Notes under the pieces: model-generated
What the model saw: only the letters and a program-made list of their open reading frames with translations
Told to the model about the DNA's origin: nothing
Databases searched by the model: none
Assembly (NCBI RefSeq): GCF_022808695.1
Contig: NZ_JAKZKW010000007.1
Span: forward strand, 18,849 to 82,848
Origin: Fundidesulfovibrio soli
GTDB taxonomy: Bacteria; Desulfobacterota; Desulfovibrionia; Desulfovibrionales; Desulfovibrionaceae
Reading direction: 5' to 3'
Length of the DNA stretch: 64,000 nt
Shown here: positions 25,201 through 34,739 of the stretch, piece after piece
Layout: every line of letters starts with the position of its first letter
Position numbering within the stretch: the first letter of the stretch is position 1
Translations under genes and position numbers: made by a program

Positions 25201-27722
25201 GCTGCGGCCTCCTGCACGGCCGGGCCAAGGGGCAGCCGGATGGTGAAGGTGGTGCCCTCGCCGGGTGCGGAGTTGGCCTGGATCGAGCCGCCGTGGCTGC
25301 TGGTGACGATGAAGTAGCTCACGGAAAGGCCCAGCCCCGTGCCCTCGCCCACTTCCTTGGTGGTGAAGAACGGCTCGAACACCTTTCCCAGCAGCGCCTC
25401 GTCCATGCCCGGGCCGTTGTCCGCGATGTCGATACGGGCCATGCCCGCCTCCACGCAGGTGCGCAGCACGATCCGGGGCGGCCGCGACCCCATGGCGTCA
25501 CTGCCCTTGCTCAAGGCCTGGGCCGCGTTGCGCAGGATGTTCATGGCCACCTGTTCGATCTGCGTGGGTGAGCAATGCACGTGCGGCAAGTCCGTGCCGT
25601 ATTCGCGCACAATCTCCACCTTGCGGAAATCGTACTTCTTTTTCATGTCGTAGTCGTTGGCGCACAGCTCCAGGGCCTTGTCCAGCAGGACGCTGATCTC
25701 CACGGGCACGTGGCCAGTCCCGGGCTTGCGGCTGAATTCGAGCATGTTGGCCACGATGCTGGCGGCCTTTTGACCGGCCTCACGCACGGCGTCCAGCAGC
25801 TCAAAAACCTGCCGCCGGGCGCAATAGTCCCTGATGGCGTCAAGCCCGCAGCCCACCTCCGCCGCCGCGCTCGCATTGGCCGGGATTCCGGCATCCAGGC
25901 GGCGGCGCAGGTTCTGTACGCTCTGCAGGATGCCCGCCAGGGGATTGTTGATCTCATGGGCCATGCCCGCGGCGAGTCCGCCCACGGACATCATCTTTTC
26001 CGTCTCGGCCATGATGGCGTACATCCGGGCACGCTCGTCGATGTCCACGGCGATGATCAGCAGGTAGGCCGCACCTGCCGTCTCTATCCGGCAGAAGGTG
26101 CACTCCGCCAAGCCCTTGCCTTCCTCCGCCCGGCGCAGGCGCAGGTCCGCACGCTGCGGGCCCTCGCCCGCCAGGGCCTTGCGCGCGGGGGAGGAGGGGT
26201 CCGCCGTGTTCCAGATGTCCAGGGAATGCAGAGTGTGGCCGAGCAGTTCCGCCTTGTCCATGCCCAGAAGCTCGGCGGCCGCGCGGCTGGCCATGACGCA
26301 GGCGCCGCCCGAGCAGTCGTAGAGCAGCACCCCCACCGGAGAGTGGTCCAGGATCATTTCGTTGAAGGCGAACGCCCGGCGCAGGGATTCCTCAGCGTCC
26401 ATGCGGGCGGAAATGTCCGTATGGGTGCCGATCACGCGCAGGGGCGCCCCGGAGGCGTCGCGCGCCACCACCTTGCCCACCGCCAGGATCCAGCGGTAGC
26501 GGCCGTCCTTGCAGCGCAGACGGTGCTCCAGCACGTAGCTTGAGCTCTCGCCGGAAAGATAGCGCTGCACGGTCCTGATGGCGGCCTCCCGGTCGTCCGG
26601 GTGCAGCAACTCCCGCCACTGCTCGAAGTTATCCAGCAGTTCGTCCGGCGCGAAGCCGAGCATGGATTTCCAGCGGTCGGAGAAGAAGACCTTGCCGGTG
26701 GCCACGTTCCAGTCCCACACGCCCGCGCCTGCCCCTTCCAATGCGAACTGCCAGCGCTCGTCGCTTTCGCGCAGGGCCGCCAGCAGTTCGGAGAGCTCTC
26801 TTGTTTTTATGCGCACCCGGCGCCGCAACACGATGTTGAAACCGCCCAGCGCCGCGAGGCAGATGGCCACCCCGGCAATGGCGTAGCGGATGGCGCTGAG
26901 CACTTGGGAATTATAGAGCGGGACGCCCAGCCATTTGTTGTTGATGGCCTCCAGCTCCGAGCGGGGAATCCTGTCGAAACCGTTCTCCACCAGGAGTAGC
27001 AGATCCTGGCGGCCTTTTTTCACGGCGCGGTGGAACTCCCCCGAGTACAGGGTGAAGCCGAAGAGGTAGTCGTCGTCCAGGCCGTACTTGTAGAGGTAGT
27101 ACAGGGCCGGGGGCTTATCCACGCAGAAGACCTTGACCACGCCGTCCCGGGCGGCCTTGATCACCTCCTCGTAGCTGCTGAACTCCATGACCGTGGCGAT
27201 GCCGCGTCCGCGAAGCACGTCGATGCAGGCGTCCCCTGCCTTGACGCCTATGGTGAACCCATGGAGGGAATCGAGGTTGGTGATGCCGCTCAGATTCTTG
27301 TGGTAGAAGACGGGGACGTCCAACTGGGCGTAGGCCGGAGTGAAGTCGTAGACCCTGGACCGGGCTTCGTTCTCGAACATGGTGTCGATGACGTCCGCCC
27401 TGCCCTCGGCCATGATCTGCTGGGCCTTGTCCCAGTCGGTGGCAACCAGGTTCACCGCCACGCCCGTGGCCGCGGACCACTGCTTCCACTGATCCACCAG
27501 GACGCCCTGAAGATCGCCGCTCTGGGTGCGGAAGATGTACGGGGGGTAGTTGTCGTCCATGACGACGGTGATGGAGGCGGGCCGCGCCTGGGCCGGCGGC
27601 CCCGGCTGGGCGGAATGAACCGGCGGGGCAGCCTGCGGCGCGACTAGCGCCAGCGCGAAGGCAGCGATAAAGAGCACGAACCTCGCGCCGAACAGCACCG
27701 CTCTGATCCGTCCGCTCTTCAC
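25197..27722 (-). CDS. Membrane sensor histidine kinase with periplasmic amino-acid-binding-like domain
   Basis: An 841-residue kinase. The GTG at 27722, directly behind GGGGGGAGAC, gives a tidy membrane signal ('[21 protein letters not shown]'). Next come a bacterial extracellular solute-binding (SBP_bac_3-like) domain ('[16 protein letters not shown]' to about residue 255), a transmembrane helix ('[20 protein letters not shown]'), a PAS domain with PAC ('[23 protein letters not shown]'), a second PAS, HisKA '[16 protein letters not shown]' and HATPase 'DNGPGMDE', 'GEGTGLGLS'. The DHp carries the same long inter-helix insert as the kinase at 3938-6628. It lies upstream of, and overlaps, rnhB. 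Confidence 0.9.
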   Translation of the reverse strand: MKSGRIRAVLFGARFVLFIAAFALALVAPQAAPPVHSAQPGPPAQARPASITVVMDDNYPPYIFRTQSGDLQGVLVDQWKQWSAATGVAVNLVATDWDKAQQIMAEGRADVIDTMFENEARSRVYDFTPAYAQLDVPVFYHKNLSGITNLDSLHGFTIGVKAGDACIDVLRGRGIATVMEFSSYEEVIKAARDGVVKVFCVDKPPALYYLYKYGLDDDYLFGFTLYSGEFHRAVKKGRQDLLLLVENGFDRIPRSELEAINNKWLGVPLYNSQVLSAIRYAIAGVAICLAALGGFNIVLRRRVRIKTRELSELLAALRESDERWQFALEGAGAGVWDWNVATGKVFFSDRWKSMLGFAPDELLDNFEQWRELLHPDDREAAIRTVQRYLSGESSSYVLEHRLRCKDGRYRWILAVGKVVARDASGAPLRVIGTHTDISARMDAEESLRRAFAFNEMILDHSPVGVLLYDCSGGACVMASRAAAELLGMDKAELLGHTLHSLDIWNTADPSSPARKALAGEGPQRADLRLRRAEEGKGLAECTFCRIETAGAAYLLIIAVDIDERARMYAIMAETEKMMSVGGLAAGMAHEINNPLAGILQSVQNLRRRLDAGIPANASAAAEVGCGLDAIRDYCARRQVFELLDAVREAGQKAASIVANMLEFSRKPGTGHVPVEISVLLDKALELCANDYDMKKKYDFRKVEIVREYGTDLPHVHCSPTQIEQVAMNILRNAAQALSKGSDAMGSRPPRIVLRTCVEAGMARIDIADNGPGMDEALLGKVFEPFFTTKEVGEGTGLGLSVSYFIVTSSHGGSIQANSAPGEGTTFTIRLPLGPAVQEAAA

Positions 27723-27814
27723 GTCTCCCCCCGTTTTCTTGCTGAAATGTGCCTGAAAACGTGGCGCGGGCGCAAGGGAAATCGCTTTTAAAGAGTCATT
27801 CCCAGGCAATGGAA

Positions 27815-27849
27815 ACAGGGCAAGACCCCCTTGCGGGATCCTGCCCTGT
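27815..27849 (-). terminator. Probable terminator of the rplS operon
   Basis: ACAGGGCA pairs with TGCCCTGT, with an inner partial GACCC/GGGATC stem. It lies about 75 bases past the rplS stop on the minus strand and is followed by only a short TTT. A further perfect palindrome, GGCGGCCCGGGCCGCC, sits at 27867-27882. Confidence 0.55.
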
Positions 27850-27921
27850 CGGCTTCGAAGCTGGAAGGCGGCCCGGGCCGCCGTGCAGTCAAAGGAGGCC
27901 GTGCCCTGTGGGGCCGAAGGC

Positions 27922-28278
27922 CTAGTTGTTCCAGTCGTTCTTGGACTTGATGCGCGAGGCCTTGCCCTTGAGCTTGCGCAGGTAGTACAGGCGGGAACGG
28001 CGGACCTTGCCCTCGTTCACCACCTCGACGCGCTCGATGAAGGGCGAGTACATGGGGAACACGCGCTCCACGCCGACGCCGTCGGACACCTTGCGCACCG
28101 TGAAGGTGCAGTTGGTGGTGCCCTTGCGCAGGCGCAGTACGGCGCCCTGGAACACCTGGATGCGCTCCTTTTCGCCCTCGAGGATGCGGAAATGCACCTT
28201 CACCGTGTCGCCGGGCTTGAACGAAGGCATATCCAGGCGGATATGCTCGGATTCGATCTGACGGATGATGTTGCTCAT
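27922..28278 (-). CDS. rplS: Ribosomal protein bL19
   Basis: A 118-residue protein with the full L19 pattern: 'FKPGDTVKVHFRILEGEKERIQVFQGAVLRLRKG', 'FTVRKVSDGVGVERVFP' and 'KVRRSRLYYLRKLKGKASRI'. It sits at the 30S-50S interface. It is the last gene of the ffh-rpsP-khpA-rimM-trmD-rplS operon, 35 bases after trmD. I start it at the ATG at 28278, with an AGGAGACAGGCC ribosome site. Confidence 0.97.
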   Translation of the reverse strand: MSNIIRQIESEHIRLDMPSFKPGDTVKVHFRILEGEKERIQVFQGAVLRLRKGTTNCTFTVRKVSDGVGVERVFPMYSPFIERVEVVNEGKVRRSRLYYLRKLKGKASRIKSKNDWNN

Positions 28279-28313
28279 GGCCTGTCTCCTTATGACTGGC
28301 TTCACGGGGAAGC

Positions 28314-29591
28314 TCAAAAAATGTCGCCCAAAATACGGTCCAGCAGGATGGCGCAGGCGGCCCGCACAGGCAGGTGGTTGTAACCGCCGTAGGGCCTCAC
28401 CGGGGCCAGCAGCCCGTGGGTGAGGGCCAGGGCCTCGGGGGCCAGCCCCGATCCGGTGCCCAGCACCAGGAGCACGGGGCGCTCCTCTAGGGCCTGGCGC
28501 ACGCCGCCCGGGGTCAGCGCGCCGTCCGGCCGGGCGCTGGTGGCCAGCACCAGCGGTTCCTGGCCGCATGACTCCGTCACGCCTGCAACCGCGTCTTCCA
28601 GGGTGGAAACCACCCTGACCATCCCGAAAGCCTCGGCCCTGTCGGGGTTGCCCTTGCCGCCCGCCCCGCCGGTCCAGTGACCGAGCAGAGTGGCCGCCAG
28701 AGCCTGCTGATCCTCCAGGGGAGTGACCGCAAAAAATCCCGCAAGACCATACGTTCGGGAAATGCGGGCTATATCGTGGAGGTCGAGGTTGGTCAAGGAA
28801 ACAGTGACGGTGTGGCCCATTTTGTTCATCACGGGGCCATGCACCAGGGCCACGTGAAGGTTTCGCCCGGGCAGCGTCCTGCGCAGGGCGGCAAGATGCG
28901 CCCTGTCGCGCGGGTCCAGCCGGGCCTCGGCCAGCAGTTCGGGGCGCCGCGCCATGGTCTGCTCCAGGGACTGCTCCCTGCGCCAGCGGGCCACCTTGGC
29001 GTGGTCGCCGCCCAGGAGCACGGGGGGGACGCCCAGGCCCTCGTAGACCTCGGGGCGGGTGTAGTGCGGATATTCCAGCACCCCGTGAGAGAAGCTCTCC
29101 TCGTCGCCGGACTCCTCCTTGCCCATGAAGCCGGGCAGCAGGCGCGAGACGGCCTCGATCAGGCACAAGGAGGCGGACTCCCCGCCGGAGAGCACGAAAT
29201 CCCCCACGGAGACCAGCTCGATGGGGTAAAGCTCCAGCAGGCGCTCGTCGATGCCCTCGTAGCGGCCGCAGAGCACGGTCAGCGCCGGTTCGGCCGCCAG
29301 TTCGCGGGCCAGGGCCTGGCTCATGGGCTTGCCGCGCGGCGAGAGCATGAGGATGCGGCCCGGGGCCTCCAGGGAGCGCAGGGCGCCGGCCAGGGGGTCG
29401 AGCATCATGACCATGCCGGGGCCGCCGCCGTAGGGGCGGTCGTCCACGGTGCGGTGCTTGTTTGTGGCGAAGTCGCGCGGGTTCACCAGGTTGAAGTCCA
29501 CGATGCCCTGCTCCACCGCCTTGCCCAGCAGGGCGCAGGAGAGGGGGGAATCGTAGAATTCCGGGAACAAGGTGAGGATGTTGAAGCGCAT
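28314..29591 (-). CDS. trmD: tRNA (guanine37-N1)-methyltransferase with C-terminal RNA-methyltransferase-like domain
   Basis: A 425-residue fusion. Residues 1-235 are TrmD: 'MRFNILTLFPEFYDSPL', 'VDDRPYGGGPGMVMM', the trefoil-knot 'LCGRYEGIDERLLE' and 'LSGGESASL'. It makes m1G37, preventing frameshifting. Residues about 240-425 ('LVHGPVMNKMGHTVTVSLTNLDLHDIARISRTYGL') match the SAM-dependent RNA methyltransferase family PF09936, which occurs as an extension of TrmD in Desulfovibrio-type bacteria. Its ATG lies only three bases after the stop of the inserted nuclease-like gene, so its normal leader has been replaced and translation may be coupled to that gene. Confidence 0.95.
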   Translation of the reverse strand: MRFNILTLFPEFYDSPLSCALLGKAVEQGIVDFNLVNPRDFATNKHRTVDDRPYGGGPGMVMMLDPLAGALRSLEAPGRILMLSPRGKPMSQALARELAAEPALTVLCGRYEGIDERLLELYPIELVSVGDFVLSGGESASLCLIEAVSRLLPGFMGKEESGDEESFSHGVLEYPHYTRPEVYEGLGVPPVLLGGDHAKVARWRREQSLEQTMARRPELLAEARLDPRDRAHLAALRRTLPGRNLHVALVHGPVMNKMGHTVTVSLTNLDLHDIARISRTYGLAGFFAVTPLEDQQALAATLLGHWTGGAGGKGNPDRAEAFGMVRVVSTLEDAVAGVTESCGQEPLVLATSARPDGALTPGGVRQALEERPVLLVLGTGSGLAPEALALTHGLLAPVRPYGGYNHLPVRAACAILLDRILGDIF

Positions 29592-29594
29592 TTT

Positions 29595-30488
29595 CTAATA
29601 ATCACTTCGCAACAAGTCTAAAAACCTTTCACGTTCCCTTTTTGTTGTTAGCCTTAGGACACGCTGCGAAATTGATATCAGAATGTTTTTCTGTTCTTCC
29701 CACGCGGCATCCGAGTAGACCCTTTGCCCCGAGCGAATACTATTCGCAACACCTAGAACATGCTGCAGAAACCGTCCGGGGATTAACAAATCTTGTAGAT
29801 CACACCATCCAGTGAGAAGTTTAGCCTTATTATATCTTGCTTCCAACAATGAATCGCACTTCTCGTCCTTACAAGCACAATACACCTTAATTATACCAAC
29901 TCCATCTCTATCTTCTACACTCACCACATTACCAGAACATTCTTTCGTTATAGATTTTTTGAGCAAGTCCGCGCCACACACTTCGCACGGCAAGGGTACA
30001 TACTCATCAACAACACAATGTATTGGTTTAATATTATCGTAAGACTGAGGAAAGTATCTCTGTAAAAGCATACTATGGAAGTCAAACAAAAGCCGCTTTT
30101 CAATCAATTTTTTGTCGTATATTTTGTACGATATTATCTCACCCCTCTCAACCAAGCGGTTAAGACGAGTATTTAAGCCAGCACTTGGGAGCGTAGAATA
30201 CACGCCAATAAAGCAGTCTGCTCCAAAAGCCTTCATTCTCTCCAGAATATTTGACTCGTCGGATTCATTTACGGATTTGTCAGACACAGCATTATGCTTA
30301 CAGCTGACCATGCTCAATAATTTGTGGTCAGACGCTAAGCCGGAAATTGTCTCAGAAACAATAAAATCCTTTCCTTCATCAGCCCCGCGATCTGGTGATG
30401 AGACGATTTTGAAACCAACATCTGCAAGGAAATCTCTAGCAAAAAGCTCCCAAATCTCAGGCGATGTAATTTCCTTGAAGTCTATCAT
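29595..30488 (-). CDS. Restriction-endonuclease-like protein (Mrr-type fold) inserted in the ribosomal operon
   Basis: A 297-residue protein. The N-terminus ('ELFARDFLADVGFKIVSSPDRGADEGKDFIVSE ... MVSCKHNA', residues about 14-66) matches the PD-(D/E)xK pattern of Mrr-like nucleases, with D in 'GKDF' and 'SCK' as the xxK. A middle part holds paired cysteines, 'CEVCGAD' and 'CACKDEKC', consistent with a zinc site. The C-terminal helical part is unassigned. Composition is strikingly AT-rich (22 G/C in the 60 bases 29881-29940, against 47 in 29341-29400 of trmD). No partner methylase or helicase is adjacent. It probably cuts foreign or modified DNA, but this is inference. The Shine-Dalgarno is weak. 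Confidence 0.75.
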   Translation of the reverse strand: MIDFKEITSPEIWELFARDFLADVGFKIVSSPDRGADEGKDFIVSETISGLASDHKLLSMVSCKHNAVSDKSVNESDESNILERMKAFGADCFIGVYSTLPSAGLNTRLNRLVERGEIISYKIYDKKLIEKRLLFDFHSMLLQRYFPQSYDNIKPIHCVVDEYVPLPCEVCGADLLKKSITKECSGNVVSVEDRDGVGIIKVYCACKDEKCDSLLEARYNKAKLLTGWCDLQDLLIPGRFLQHVLGVANSIRSGQRVYSDAAWEEQKNILISISQRVLRLTTKRERERFLDLLRSDY

Positions 30489-30581
30489 GACTTACCCACG
30501 CCATAAGAAGTTGAGACAACAACACAATCGATTATGGAAACCAGATAAACACTTTACTACAAATACAACACCCCAGCGGAA

Positions 30582-31118
30582 TCACTCCCCCGGCTGCGAA
30601 AGCTCCAGGAGCCCCTGCGGCGGGTCGATGACGATCCGCCGCTCCCCGGCGTCGATCTCGGGCACGGTCTCCTCGGTGGCGGGCAGCAGGATCTCGCGCC
30701 CGCCCTCGCCCCGGATCAGCCAGACGTCCTGCCCGGGCAGGTCCATGAAGCCCTCCAGCACGCCCACGGGCTCACCGCCGGGCAGCACCACGTCGAAGCC
30801 GACGATCTCGTGCAGATAAATCTCGTCGTCGTCGAGTTCGGGCAGGTCCTCCGGGCGCACCAGCACCTGGCAGCCGCGCAGGGCCTCGGCGGCGTCGCGG
30901 TCGGCGACGCCCTTGATCGTGAGCAGCATCCTGCCCTGATGCGGCCTGCTCGTGAGAATCTCCACGACGCGGTCCGCGCCCTTGGCGGGGCGCAACCACA
31001 CCTTGCCGCCGGGCGCGTAGAGCGAAGGGGAGTCAGCGTGGTTCTCCACGCTGAACTCCCCCCGGATTCCGTGTGGCTTGACGACCTCGCCGATGACCAC
31101 CATGTCTTTCGCGGCCAA
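30582..31118 (-). CDS. rimM: 16S rRNA processing protein RimM
   Basis: A 178-residue protein with 'VVIGEVVKPHGIRGEFSVE' (RimM N-terminal barrel), 'YLHEIVGFDVV' and the PRC-barrel segment 'GVLEGFMDLPGQDVWLI ... ILLPATEETVPEID'. It assists 30S head assembly around ribosomal protein S19. I prefer the TTG start at 31118 because GGAGG lies eight bases before it; an ATG at 31103 is the alternative. It follows khpA after a hairpin and precedes the inserted nuclease gene. Confidence 0.93.
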   Translation of the reverse strand: MAAKDMVVIGEVVKPHGIRGEFSVENHADSPSLYAPGGKVWLRPAKGADRVVEILTSRPHQGRMLLTIKGVADRDAAEALRGCQVLVRPEDLPELDDDEIYLHEIVGFDVVLPGGEPVGVLEGFMDLPGQDVWLIRGEGGREILLPATEETVPEIDAGERRIVIDPPQGLLELSQPGE

Positions 31119-31149
31119 TTCGGGAGCCTCCAGAAAGAAAAGGGAAAGC

Positions 31150-31173
31150 GAGCCCCTCCGTGAGGAGGGGCTC
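31150..31173 (-). other. Hairpin between khpA and rimM
   Basis: GAGCCCCTCC, loop GTGA, GGAGGGGCTC is a perfect 10-bp stem in the 58-base gap between the two genes. It has no T-tract, so it may serve as an RNA processing or partial attenuation site in the operon. Confidence 0.55.
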
Positions 31174-31176
31174 CGC

Positions 31177-31410
31177 CTATTCCAGGATTTCCAGCACTGA
31201 GCGCTTGCGCGCCTTGGTGGAAGCCGCGCCGAGGATGGTGCGCATGGCACGGGCCGTGCGGCCCTGCTTGCCGATGACCTTTCCCAGGTCCTCCTTGGCT
31301 ACCTTGAGCTCGATGACGGACGTCTGTTCGCCCTCGACCTCGTTCACCTGGACCTGTTCCGGGTTATCCACCAGCGACTTGGCGACGTACTCTATGAGAT
31401 CCTTCAGCAT
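31177..31410 (-). CDS. khpA: KH-domain RNA-binding protein
   Basis: A 77-residue protein made of one KH domain: '[21 protein letters not shown]' then the GxxG loop in '[19 protein letters not shown]'. KhpA-type proteins bind structured RNA and often pair with KhpB. It lies between rpsP and rimM as in many bacteria. The ATG at 31410 is chosen; a longer open frame has no ribosome site. Confidence 0.93.
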   Translation of the reverse strand: MLKDLIEYVAKSLVDNPEQVQVNEVEGEQTSVIELKVAKEDLGKVIGKQGRTARAMRTILGAASTKARKRSVLEILE

Positions 31411-31467
31411 AATCGTGGCACCTCCGCGTGTTGGGCACGCGTCCCGGCGCCGCATCGCCCGCTGGGA

Positions 31468-31713
31468 CTAGTTGTTCGAGCCGGCCTTGCGCAGCAGCGC
31501 CCTGACGGTGTCGGTGGGCTGTGCGCCGCGATCGACCCAGTACTTCAGCTTCTCGGCGTCGACCACCACTTCGGCGGGCTCCACCATGGGGTTGTAGTGC
31601 CCCACGTAGTCAAGGGCGCGACCGTCCCGGCGGGTGGCGCTGTCCATTGCGACGATGCGGTAGAAGGGACGTTTCTTGCTGCCCATTCTGGTCAGTCTGA
31701 TTTTCATGGCCAT
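31468..31713 (-). CDS. rpsP: Ribosomal protein bS16
   Basis: An 81-residue protein with '[28 protein letters not shown]' and 'DYVGHYNPM', diagnostic of S16. It binds 16S rRNA early in 30S assembly. It lies 89 bases after ffh and 57 before khpA on the same strand. A second in-frame ATG two codons later (31707) is also possible. Confidence 0.97.
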   Translation of the reverse strand: MAMKIRLTRMGSKKRPFYRIVAMDSATRRDGRALDYVGHYNPMVEPAEVVVDAEKLKYWVDRGAQPTDTVRALLRKAGSNN

Positions 31714-31802
31714 GGTTCATTCACCCCCGATGAGGATATGTAACGTGTTTTACGGTTCTGGCAAGCCCGCCACGGCGACGATCCGGCGCGCGGGCAGGCC
31801 GC

Positions 31803-33242
<1,440 letters not shown>

Positions 33243-33334
33243 GGTCCCTTCTTGTGCCGGTAAAATTAAAGCCCTCTCGCCTACCGCAGGCAAGGGGGCC
33301 TGTCAAGGAAGAATTGCGCGCTCTTCCGGGCCTT

Positions 33335-34516
33335 TCAGCCCGCGATGGCCTTCTTGAACCCCTCCGCGGCGCCCAAAATCACCTTGGTGCCCACGCAGAA
33401 GGTCAGCCGGAAGTATCCGGGCATGCCGAAGCCCGAGCCGGGCACGGCCAGCACCCGCTCCTTGCAGAGCTTCTCCACGAAGGCCACGTCGTCGCCGCCC
33501 GGGGCCTTGGGGAAGAAGTAGAACGCGCCCTTGGGCATCACGAACTCGTAGCCCGCGTCCCCCAGCACCTTGGCCATGGCGTCGCGGCGCTCGGCGTACA
33601 CGGACACGTCCACCTGCTGGCCCAGGGCCTTGAGCAGGATGGCCTGCCCGATGGCCGGAGCGTTGACGTAGCCCAGGATGCGGTTGGCGAACACCACGCC
33701 CGCCATGAGCTCCTCCTTGCCGGGCATCTGCGGGGCCAGGGCCACGTAGCCGATGCGCTCGCCCGCCAGGGAGAGGTTCTTGGAGAAGGAGCTGACCACC
33801 ACCGTGTAGGGGTAGATGTTCATGATCGAAGGCACGTGCGCGCCGTCGTAGGTCAGGAAGCGGTACGGCTCGTCGGCCAGCAGCAGGATGGGCTTCTCCC
33901 GCTTGGCGTTCTCGGCCGTGAGCCCGTCGGCCAGGGCCTTGATGGTCTTCTCGGAGTAGACCACGCCCGTGGGGTTGTTGGGCGAGTTGAGCAGCACCAC
34001 GCGGGTCTTGGGAGTGATCGCCGCCAGCAGGGCCGGGACGTCCAGGTCGAAGTCCGGCAGGGTCGGCACGGTGACCAGCCTGCCCCCATGGTTGCCCACG
34101 TAGAACCCGTACTCCACGAAGAAGGGGCGCGGGCAGATGACCTCGTCGCCCGGGGTGAGCACGGCCCGGAAGAAGGCGTTGATGCCGCCGGCCGCGCCGC
34201 AGCTGAGCAGCAGGTCCGAGCCGGTGACGGGGGCTTCCTGCTCCTGCGCAACCTGTGCGGCCAGAGCCTCGCGCACGTGGGGGTGCCCGGCGTTGGGCAT
34301 GTAGCCGAAAGCGAAGGGCTCGGTGGCGCGGGCGGCCAGCTCGGCCAGGCATTCGCCCACCACTCCGGGCGAGGGCAGGTCCGGGTTGCCCAGGCTGAAG
34401 TCGTACACATTGTCCTCGCCGTATATCTTCTTCATCTCCGCGCCCTGCTCGAAGATGCGCCTGATCCAGGACCCTTTGCTCAAGGCCTCGGAAATCTCGC
34501 TCGACAACAAACTCAT
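33335..34516 (-). CDS. PLP-dependent aminotransferase class I/II
   Basis: A 393-residue fold-type I aminotransferase. It has 'YDFSLGNPDLPSPGVVGE' near the N-terminus, 'LLSCGAAGGINAFFRAVL', 'LLNSPNNPTGVVYSEKTI' and the PLP-lysine in 'VVSSFSKNLSLAGERIGYV'. It transfers an amino group between an amino acid and a 2-oxo acid; aspartate or aromatic specificity cannot be decided from these motifs. The ATG at 34516 fits the family start. It is divergent from the U32 gene and separated from ffh by about 90 bases. Confidence 0.9.
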   Translation of the reverse strand: MSLLSSEISEALSKGSWIRRIFEQGAEMKKIYGEDNVYDFSLGNPDLPSPGVVGECLAELAARATEPFAFGYMPNAGHPHVREALAAQVAQEQEAPVTGSDLLLSCGAAGGINAFFRAVLTPGDEVICPRPFFVEYGFYVGNHGGRLVTVPTLPDFDLDVPALLAAITPKTRVVLLNSPNNPTGVVYSEKTIKALADGLTAENAKREKPILLLADEPYRFLTYDGAHVPSIMNIYPYTVVVSSFSKNLSLAGERIGYVALAPQMPGKEELMAGVVFANRILGYVNAPAIGQAILLKALGQQVDVSVYAERRDAMAKVLGDAGYEFVMPKGAFYFFPKAPGGDDVAFVEKLCKERVLAVPGSGFGMPGYFRLTFCVGTKVILGAAEGFKKAIAG

Positions 34517-34739
34517 GATCCGCTCCCGGTGAGTATTGCCCGCCAACGCGGGGGAGCCTGCTTCTACCCTCCAAGCGCCCATACTTCAAGCTTGCCAAGC
34601 CCGCCCCGAAGCATTACATGCCTTTCGCCTTCATTGAAAACCGCCCCCGGGCTTCCGGCGGGCGTACATCATGCGCACCGGCTTCCGTCGCCAGCGGCGG
34701 ATTATTTCTCCAACTCTTGCAGCAGAGTACCGTTCCAAT

